This document shows positions 5,075 through 9,678 of a stretch of DNA of 9,678 bases, in pieces. The DNA is from Actinomycetota bacterium (GTDB lineage: Bacteria; Actinomycetota; Thermoleophilia; Solirubrobacterales; Thermoleophilaceae), in NCBI GenBank assembly GCA_005883295.1, contig VAWV01000119.1, forward strand, positions 1-9,678. The letters are read 5' to 3'. Numbering within the stretch: position 1 is the first letter of the stretch; each line of letters starts with the position of its first letter. The translations under genes and the position numbers were made by a program. The notes under the pieces were generated by a model, which saw only the letters and a list, made by a program, of their open reading frames with translations, searched no databases and was not told where the DNA came from.

Positions 5075-6646
5075 GTGAACCCTCGCGGAAAGACGGGCGC
5101 GGAGCCGGCGCCGCGCCGGCAGGGCGCTGCAGTACGCGCGACGCTGTGGCTGGCTCGTCACATCCGCGGCCGGGTGGTCAGGCGCGTCGGCGGCCCGGCT
5201 CGGGCGCGGGTGATCGTGCTGTTCGGCGCCGTGCTCGCGCTGAACGGCGCGGACACGGCGACGGTCGGCGCCGTCGCGCCGCAGCTCGAGCACAGCCTGC
5301 ACATCGGCAACACCAAGATTGGGCTGCTCAGTTCGGTCGCGCTGCTGGTCGGCGCCGTGTTCACGATCCCGGTGGGCCTGTTCGTCGACAGGGTGAAGCG
5401 GCTGCCGATGCTGTCGATCAGCATCCTCCTGTGGAGCTTCGCATCGCTCCTGAGCGCGGTCTCCACCAGCTACTCGAACCTCCTGGTCACCCGCCTGCTG
5501 CTCGGCGCCGTGACCGCCACCGCGGGCCCGGCTATCGCGTCGCTGACCGGCGACTACTTCGCCGCGCGCGAGCGCGGTCGCGTGTGGGCGTACATCCTCG
5601 GCGGCGAGATCGCCGGGACGGCCGCGGGCTTCATCGTGAGCGGGACCGTCGCGAGCCTGATCAGCTGGCGCGCCGCGTTCGTCCTTCTCGCGATCCCCGG
5701 GTTCTTTCTCGCGCGCGAGCTCTACCGCACCGTGCCCGAGCCGCGACGCGGAGGGGAGAGCCCGCTCCTGCCCGGCGCAGTCGACTTCAAGCTGGCGGTC
5801 GCGGAGGCGAGTCCGCGCCCGCAGGCCGATCCGGAGGCCGCTCGGCCACCGGAGGAAACCGCCCACGAGGCGATACGGCAGCGCGGGCTGCGGCCGGATC
5901 CGGAGCGCGTGCTGCACGAGGACGCCCGCGCGCTCGGGCTCGTCGCCGCGGTGCGCTACGTCCTGTCGGTTCCGACGAACGTGCTGATGATCGTCAGCTC
6001 GTCGCTCGGCTACTTCTTCTTCGCCGGACTGTCGACGTTCGCGCTGCTGTTCGTCCGCGGTCACTATCACGCGAGCCAGGCCACCGCCGAGCTGGTGCTG
6101 GGCCTGCTCGTCGTGGGCGCCATGATCGGGACGCTCGTCAGCGGGCGCCTCACCGACTCCCTGGTCCGCCGCGGGTTCCTCGAGGCCCGGGTCTGGGTTC
6201 CGGCGCTCTCCTACATCGGAGCAGCAGGGCTGCTGCTCCCCGGCATCCTCTCGAGCCACCTCACGCCCGCCGTCTGGTTCGATGTAGGTGGCGCGGCCCT
6301 GCTGTCCGCCGCCAACCCGCCGCTGGACGCCGCCCGGCTCGACATCATGCCGCCCGGGCTGTGGGGACGCGCGGAGAGCATCCGCACCGTCCTGCGTTCG
6401 CTCGCGCAGGCGATCGCGCCGCTCGCCTTCGGCGGCCTCGCGGACCTCATCGCGGGCATCGCGCCCAAGCAGGCTCCGATCGGAACGCACCCGGTGGTCT
6501 CGCCCGGCGCGGCCAGAGGGCTGGAGATCACCTTCCTGCTGCTCCTCGGCACACTTGCCGCGGCCGGCGTTGTCCTCCTGCGAGCGCGGCCGACCTACGC
6601 GCGCGATACCGCGACGGCTGCGGCCTCGCAGCGGGGATCCAGGTGA
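5075..6646 (+). CDS. MFS transporter with enlarged central cytoplasmic loop
   Basis: A 523-aa inner-membrane carrier with 12 predicted helices, the first near residues 46-66. The MFS signature between helices 2 and 3 reads GLFVDRVKRLP (101-111), and its degenerate twin between helices 8 and 9 reads SGRLTDSLVRRG (356-367). Helices 4 and 5 carry GPAIASLTGDYFAARERGRVWAY (151-173), typical of the family. LDIMPPGLWGRAESIRTVLRS (422-442) lies on the cytoplasmic side before helix 11 and resembles spinster-like MFS proteins; no substrate can be assigned. The link between the two six-helix halves (about 221-290) is long, charged and proline-rich. The first 45 residues are basic and not membrane-inserted. 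The GTG start lacks a good ribosome site; later GTG codons at 5174 and 5210 are possible. It ends seven bases before the convergent hydrolase gene. Confidence 0.88.
   Translation: MNPRGKTGAEPAPRRQGAAVRATLWLARHIRGRVVRRVGGPARARVIVLFGAVLALNGADTATVGAVAPQLEHSLHIGNTKIGLLSSVALLVGAVFTIPVGLFVDRVKRLPMLSISILLWSFASLLSAVSTSYSNLLVTRLLLGAVTATAGPAIASLTGDYFAARERGRVWAYILGGEIAGTAAGFIVSGTVASLISWRAAFVLLAIPGFFLARELYRTVPEPRRGGESPLLPGAVDFKLAVAEASPRPQADPEAARPPEETAHEAIRQRGLRPDPERVLHEDARALGLVAAVRYVLSVPTNVLMIVSSSLGYFFFAGLSTFALLFVRGHYHASQATAELVLGLLVVGAMIGTLVSGRLTDSLVRRGFLEARVWVPALSYIGAAGLLLPGILSSHLTPAVWFDVGGAALLSAANPPLDAARLDIMPPGLWGRAESIRTVLRSLAQAIAPLAFGGLADLIAGIAPKQAPIGTHPVVSPGAARGLEITFLLLLGTLAAAGVVLLRARPTYARDTATAAASQRGSR
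5104..5120. repeat. 17-bp G+C palindrome near the annotated start of the MFS gene
   Basis: GCCGGCGC (5104-5111) and GCGCCGGC (5113-5120) are perfect inverted copies around one base. It lies 30-45 bases inside the longest MFS frame, where a stable mRNA structure would affect initiation. It may instead indicate that the true start is further downstream. Confidence 0.5.
6218..6239. repeat. Near-perfect 22-bp inverted repeat inside the MFS gene
   Basis: GGAGCAGCAG (6218-6227) and CTGCTGCTCC (6230-6239) are exact reverse complements separated by two bases. They encode GAAGLLLP of a membrane helix. The two arms are GCA and CTG/CTC codon runs, so the symmetry may follow from Ala and Leu coding, yet 10 matched base pairs is notable. 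Confidence 0.6.
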
Positions 6647-6653
6647 CGCCCGC

Positions 6654-7391
6654 CTATCCCAGCGTCCGCTCGAGCAGGGCGCGCAGCTCGCGGAAGTGGC
6701 GCTCGGCCGCGGCCTCGTCGTAGACGGCCTGGTCGGCCATCGTGTATCCGTGGCGCGCGCCGTCGTAGACCTCGGAGCGGTAGCGCGCGCCACTCTTCTC
6801 GAGGGTTCGCTCGAGGGCGGCGATCTGGTCGGCGGACATGCTCGGGTCCTGGTCGGCGAAGCCGAAGTACAGCTCGGCCTTCACGTCGGCGGCCGAGCGG
6901 TGCGGGCTGTCGGGCGCGTCGGTGACGAGGCCGCCGGGGTGGAAGGCCGCAAGCGCCGCGACACGATCGGGATGGGCGGCTGCGATCCGCCACCCCACGC
7001 GCCCGCCCATGCAGTAGCCGGCGATCGCGACCGGCCCAGGCGATGCCACCTCGCCGAGATAGTCGAGGTACGCGGCGCTATCCGCGGCGAGCCGCTCGGG
7101 CGTGAGCTGGCCCATCAAGGACCTGACCGCCTCCAAGAAGCTCGTGCGCTGTTCGGGGTCGGCCATGTCCGGGACCGGCAGCACCGGTGCGCGGCCGGCG
7201 CGGTAGAGGACGTTCGGTGCCAGCACGACGTAACCGTCGGCGGCGATGCGGTCCGCCATCTCGGCGATCGCCGGCCGCAGCCCGAAGGCATCCATGATGA
7301 ACAGGACGCCGGGACGGGGCTGGTCATCAGGCCGGGCGAGGTAGGCGTCCGCGACGCCGTCCGGAGTGGTGACCTCGACAGGCTCGCTCAT
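6654..7391 (-). CDS. Dienelactone hydrolase family protein
   Basis: A 245-aa cytosolic alpha/beta hydrolase, the usual length of the family. The cysteine nucleophile is Cys127 in GYCMGG, the acid is most likely Asp180 in GFADQD, and the base is His214 in GARHGYTM, completing the Cys-Asp-His triad. Where classical enzymes have Glu in a HEIFG motif, this one has Asp34 in MDAFGLRP; this appears in a recognisable subgroup and is not a defect. The family opens dienelactone in the chlorocatechol branch, but many members hydrolyse other esters or lactones. No other ring-cleavage gene is seen here, so the substrate is open. It starts 19 bases after the YghZ-type reductase stop and probably shares its transcript. 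Its own ribosome site is weak. It converges on the MFS gene with a seven-base gap. Confidence 0.9.
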   Translation of the reverse strand: MSEPVEVTTPDGVADAYLARPDDQPRPGVLFIMDAFGLRPAIAEMADRIAADGYVVLAPNVLYRAGRAPVLPVPDMADPEQRTSFLEAVRSLMGQLTPERLAADSAAYLDYLGEVASPGPVAIAGYCMGGRVGWRIAAAHPDRVAALAAFHPGGLVTDAPDSPHRSAADVKAELYFGFADQDPSMSADQIAALERTLEKSGARYRSEVYDGARHGYTMADQAVYDEAAAERHFRELRALLERTLG

Positions 7392-7410
7392 GCGCTCGCG
7401 GGAGCTCGCT

Positions 7411-8436
7411 TCAGTACGAGCTCGACCTCGCCCAGATGTTGATGCCGAAGTCCACGGCGTGCTCCTCGATGGCGGCGAGCTCGTCGTCGCTGAAGTCGAG
7501 CCTGTCGAGTGCGGCGAGCGTGTCGTCGAGCTGGCGCACGCTGCTCGCGCCGATCAGGGCCGAGGTCACGCGCTCGTCCCGCAGCACCCAGGCGACGGCC
7601 ATCTGCGCGAGCGACTGGCCGCGGCTCTGCGCGATCTCGTTGAGCGCCCGCACGTGCGCCAGGTGGTCCTCGTTGAGCCAGTCCGGGTTGAAGAACGTGC
7701 CCTTGGAGGCGCGCGAGCCCTCCGGGATGCCGTCCAGATAGCGGTCCGTGAGCAGCCCTTGGGCGAGGGGCGAGAAGACGATGCAGCCCACGCCCGCCTC
7801 CCCGAGCACGGCGAGCAGGTCGTCCTCGATCCAGCGGTTCACGAGCGAGTACGACGGCTGGTGGATGAGCAGAGGCGTGCCGAGCTCGCGCAGGATGCGG
7901 AGCGCGTCCCTGGTGCGCACGGCCGAGTACGACGAGACGCCGGCGTAGAGGGCCTTGCCCTGCCTGATCGCGGTGTCTACGGCGCCGAGCGTCTCCTCGA
8001 GCGGCGTGTCGGGATCGAAGCGGTGCGAGTAGAAGATGTCCACGTAGTCGAGCCCCATGCGCCTGAGGCTCTGGTCGAGGCTCGCGAGGAGGTACTTGCG
8101 CGAGCCCCACTCGCCATACGGGCCCGGCCACATGTCGTAGCCGGCCTTGGTGGAGATGATCAGCTCGTCGCGGTAGGGAAGGAAGTCCTCCCGCAGGATC
8201 CGGCCGAAGTTGAGCTCGGCGCTGCCCGCGGGCGGTCCGTAGTTGTTCGCGAGGTCGAAGTGGCAGATGCCGCGGTCGAACGCCCGGCGCAGAATCGCGC
8301 GCTGGGTGTCGAGCCGCCTGTCGTCGCCGAAGTTGTTCCAGAGGCCGAGCGAGACGGCCGGCAGCTGGATGCCGCTGTTCCCGCAACGCCGGTAGTGCAT
8401 CGAGTCGTAGCGGTCAGATGCCGCCTGGTACGGCAC
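7411..8436 (-). CDS. yghZ: L-glyceraldehyde 3-phosphate reductase-like aldo/keto reductase (YghZ type)
   Basis: A 341-aa NADPH-dependent reductase of the AKR14 group. The match with E. coli YghZ is strong over the full length, including HFDLANNYGPPAGSAELNFG, ISTKAGYDMWPGPYG and LLIHQPSYSLVNRW. Tetrad residues, counted from the GTG, are Asp61, Tyr66, Lys97 and His138 (YSHRFD). YghZ reduces L-glyceraldehyde 3-phosphate and detoxifies methylglyoxal. The frame opens upstream to 8643. I set the start at GTG 8436 because the YghZ N terminus (…ERYGQMQYRYCG) aligns with SDRYDSMHYRRCG there, and the longer extension overlaps the alkyltransferase-like gene on the other strand. ATG 8400 is a second option. 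No Shine-Dalgarno precedes the GTG; TACGCT lies six bases upstream, which would fit a leaderless mRNA. It is followed closely by the DLH-family gene. Confidence 0.9.
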   Translation of the reverse strand: MPYQAASDRYDSMHYRRCGNSGIQLPAVSLGLWNNFGDDRRLDTQRAILRRAFDRGICHFDLANNYGPPAGSAELNFGRILREDFLPYRDELIISTKAGYDMWPGPYGEWGSRKYLLASLDQSLRRMGLDYVDIFYSHRFDPDTPLEETLGAVDTAIRQGKALYAGVSSYSAVRTRDALRILRELGTPLLIHQPSYSLVNRWIEDDLLAVLGEAGVGCIVFSPLAQGLLTDRYLDGIPEGSRASKGTFFNPDWLNEDHLAHVRALNEIAQSRGQSLAQMAVAWVLRDERVTSALIGASSVRQLDDTLAALDRLDFSDDELAAIEEHAVDFGINIWARSSSY

Positions 8437-8442
8437 GCGCGC

Positions 8443-8448
8443 AGCGTA
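8443..8448 (-). promoter_or_regulatory. Candidate -10 element for a leaderless YghZ-type mRNA
   Basis: The minus strand reads TACGCT, fitting TANNNT, ending six bases before the GTG start. This is the distance expected if transcription starts at the GTG itself. No recognisable -35 was found and no Shine-Dalgarno exists, so support is positional. Confidence 0.3.
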
Positions 8449-8462
8449 CTCGCGGTTGGGCG

Positions 8463-8468
8463 TAAGGT
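8463..8468 (+). promoter_or_regulatory. Candidate -10 element for the alkyltransferase-like gene
   Basis: TAAGGT fits TANNNT and ends 10 bases before the ATG at 8479, so any leader would be only a few bases long. No matching -35 was seen. It lies in the 42-base gap shared with the YghZ-type gene. Confidence 0.3.
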
Positions 8469-8478
8469 CGGCGCGGAA

Positions 8479-8775
8479 ATGTCGGCGGAAGCCCGGAGGG
8501 ATCGCATCCTCGCCCGGATACGCGCGATCCCGGAGGGATTCGTCCGGACCTACGGCGATATCGATCCCGCCGCGCCCCGTCTCGTCGGCCGCGTGCTCGC
8601 CACGCACTGGGCGGGAGAAGGTCACTCCGCCATTCCGTGGCACCGAGTCGTTCGCGCCGACGGCAGCACCGCCGTCGGCGAGGAGCAGCTCGAGCTACTG
8701 CGTCAGGAGGGCGTGCCGGTGCGGGGCGACCGTGTGGACCTCAGGGAGGCGCGGCTACCTCCCGAAACGGCCTGA
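8479..8775 (+). CDS. Alkyltransferase-like protein (ATL; MGMT-fold DNA-damage recognition protein)
   Basis: A 98-aa protein equal to the DNA-binding domain of O6-methylguanine methyltransferase. The active-site signature PCHR is replaced by P-W-H-R (53-56), so Trp54 stands where the acceptor cysteine would be. That change defines the ATL group, which includes E. coli Atl (YbaZ). ATLs bind O6-alkylguanine, flip the base, and recruit nucleotide excision repair without removing the alkyl group. TYGDI (24-28) supplies the conserved Tyr25 for base flipping, and PRLVGRVL (33-40) supplies the arginine (Arg34) that fills the gap in the helix. The start at ATG 8479 gives the family length; the much longer upstream frame runs antisense to the YghZ-type gene and is a shadow. 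It is divergent from that gene across 42 bases and ends 14 bases before the convergent DUF6510-type gene. Confidence 0.88.
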   Translation: MSAEARRDRILARIRAIPEGFVRTYGDIDPAAPRLVGRVLATHWAGEGHSAIPWHRVVRADGSTAVGEEQLELLRQEGVPVRGDRVDLREARLPPETA

Positions 8776-8789
8776 GCCAACCGGCGCCG

Positions 8790-9047
8790 CTACGCGGCCA
8801 CCGCGAGCGTTTGGAGTCCCGGGAACGAGAGCCAGACGCGCGTGCCGTCCTTGACGACCTTCGCGAGGAGGTTGTCGCAGTGCGGGCAGCGCAGGACGAT
8901 TCCCGCGCCGCGGTAGACGTGGACCGCGCCGACCGGCTCGCTCGCGCCACAGCCGGCGCAGGTGCCGATGGCCGCGGTCATCTCGACCGCGAAGACCTCC
9001 TGCAGCAGGCCGGCAACCGCGTTTCCGTCCAGCATCAGTGAGTCCAT
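8790..9047 (-). CDS. Small zinc-ribbon protein, DUF6510 type
   Basis: An 85-aa protein with two Cys-x2-Cys pairs, Cys30/Cys33 in CAGCG and Cys54/Cys57 in CPHCD, arranged as a treble-clef or ribbon that should hold one zinc. The N-terminal LDGNAVAGLLQEVFAVEMTAA (6-26) forms a probable helix and, with GTCAGCG, matches my recollection of the DUF6510 family of actinobacteria. Molecular function is unknown. A strong AGGAGG (complement of 9053-9058), five bases before the ATG, fixes the start. The reductase upstream ends one base before this ATG (TGA-G-ATG), so the two are translationally coupled. That linkage suggests a partner or accessory protein for the reductase, for example in assembly or electron transfer. 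Confidence 0.83.
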   Translation of the reverse strand: MDSLMLDGNAVAGLLQEVFAVEMTAAIGTCAGCGASEPVGAVHVYRGAGIVLRCPHCDNLLAKVVKDGTRVWLSFPGLQTLAVAA

Positions 9048-9048
9048 C

Positions 9049-9678
9049 TCAGCCTCCTGTCGGTCCGAAGCGCTCGGTCTTCACCTGTCGCGGCTCGTGC
9101 CCGAGCTGCACGAGCGCCTCGGCCACGACCTCGACGAACGGCGTGGGGCCGCAGACGTAGACGTGTGGCCGCTCCGCGGGGCTCGGGCCGACCTCCGCGA
9201 GCATCTCGGCGTCGACGCGGCGCGCGAAGCCAGTCCAGCCGGGCGGCTGGGAGCGCGTCAACGCGTGCACCACCGTCAGGCTGTCGCCGTTCAGCCGCTC
9301 GAGCTCCTCCCGGAAGATCACGTCATCCCACCCCCGCGAGGAGAGGAGCAGCCGCATCTCCACGTCACCACTGATCGCCGCCCGAAGTCGGACCATCGCC
9401 ATCAGCGGTACCACGCCCGACCCGCCGCCGGCGAGTAGCACCGGGCCGCCCTGCGACGGCTCCCACACGAAGTAGCCGCCGACCGGGCCGCGCAGCTCGA
9501 TCTGATCGCCCGCTCGCAGCTCGTCGGTCAGGTACGGCGAGACCTCGCCGTCGTCGAGGCGCTCGACGGTGAGCTCGAGTCGTTCGCCGTCGGGCGCCGA
9601 TGCGATCGAGTAGCTGCGCTCGGCCTGGTAGCCGTCCTCGGCGGTCAAGCGGATGTCCACGTGCTGCCCCGCGCGATG
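9049..9678 (-). CDS. FAD/NAD(P)H-binding ferredoxin-reductase-type oxidoreductase (5' end beyond window)
   Basis: The frame is open to the right edge. The six codons upstream of the internal GTG at 9660 read HRAGQH, matching the conserved AxPGQHVD entry of the FAD domain, so the start lies outside and 209 residues are visible. The flavin motif RSYSIAS lies near residue 22 of the visible part. The NAD(P)-binding glycine motif reads LLAGGGSGVVPLMAMVR, and the C-terminal nicotinamide loop has YVCGPTPFVE. It ends in RFGPTGG with no 2Fe-2S domain, so electrons would pass to a separate acceptor. Such short FNR-like proteins next to DUF6510 often accompany a sulfite-oxidase-like molybdopterin enzyme in actinobacteria; that gene would lie beyond the edge and is not visible. 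Its stop codon is one base from the DUF6510-type start. Confidence 0.9.
   Translation of the reverse strand, partial: HRAGQHVDIRLTAEDGYQAERSYSIASAPDGERLELTVERLDDGEVSPYLTDELRAGDQIELRGPVGGYFVWEPSQGGPVLLAGGGSGVVPLMAMVRLRAAISGDVEMRLLLSSRGWDDVIFREELERLNGDSLTVVHALTRSQPPGWTGFARRVDAEMLAEVGPSPAERPHVYVCGPTPFVEVVAEALVQLGHEPRQVKTERFGPTGG

Noticed and set aside
4882..6793. Two frames of over 600 codons, one on each strand, overlapping the MFS gene
   Set aside because: Both are Arg/Gly/Ala-rich without recognisable domains. The MFS frame shows helices and both signature loops.
6654..7391. Catechol or chlorocatechol degradation pathway
   Set aside because: A dienelactone-hydrolase-like gene alone is not evidence; no ring-cleaving dioxygenase, cycloisomerase or maleylacetate reductase is visible in the window.
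7366..8478. Long plus-strand frame leading into the alkyltransferase-like protein, suggesting a fusion
   Set aside because: The first 371 codons are antisense to the reductase and hydrolase genes and have biased low-complexity Arg/Glu/Val composition. Only the part from ATG 8479 has family motifs.
8437..8643. 69-residue N-terminal extension of the YghZ-type reductase
   Set aside because: E. coli YghZ begins at the equivalent of GTG 8436. The extension has no family similarity and runs antisense through the alkyltransferase-like gene.
1..9678. Defence island, phage, CRISPR or mobile element
   Set aside because: No spaced repeats, nuclease or helicase motifs, transposase, integrase or tRNA-flanked boundary could be found on either strand.

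Overview
The window is a G+C-rich stretch, roughly two-thirds G+C by eye. Genes are tightly packed on both strands, GTG starts are common, and many long antisense ORFs arise purely from composition. The gene families and codon style suggest an actinobacterium, possibly of the Thermoleophilia/Solirubrobacterales type; that taxonomic placement is inference. No tRNA, rRNA, CRISPR array, transposase, phage gene or attachment site was seen. No gene-free stretch exceeds 300 bases; the longest is the 165-base divergent gap at 897-1061.

Layout from left to right. A possible 5' end of an ORF (1-60, minus) lies just downstream of a DkgA/B-type aldo/keto reductase (66-896, minus). A divergent promoter region separates it from a 155-aa conserved hypothetical protein (1062-1529, plus). 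That protein converges on a single-component FAD-dependent monooxygenase (1590-2738, minus). The monooxygenase is divergent from a large secreted right-handed beta-helix protein (2827-4527, plus), which converges on a small two-helix membrane protein (4597-4971, minus). That in turn is divergent from a 12-helix MFS transporter (5075-6646, plus).

The right third holds a minus-strand pair: a YghZ-type reductase (7411-8436) followed by a dienelactone-hydrolase-family enzyme (6654-7391). The pair is divergent from an alkyltransferase-like DNA-repair protein (8479-8775, plus), with only 42 bases between the two start codons. The window ends in a minus-strand operon. It has an FAD/NAD(P)H ferredoxin-reductase-type protein, cut by the right edge (9049-9678), and a small four-cysteine zinc-ribbon protein of the DUF6510 type (8790-9047), with one base between them.

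Most of the content is small-molecule redox and hydrolysis (two aldo/keto reductases, a monooxygenase, a DLH-like hydrolase, a flavin reductase) plus transport. The YghZ, DLH and alkyltransferase-like cluster could form a module for reactive carbonyls or alkylation damage, but this is a hypothesis from neighbourhood only. The reductase/DUF6510 pair most likely belongs to a larger electron-transfer operon continuing beyond the right edge. I did not find convincing evidence of a wholly new system. The most useful leads are the short ATL/YghZ divergent region, the DUF6510/reductase coupling, the secreted beta-helix protein with its alternative starts, and several coding-region palindromes.
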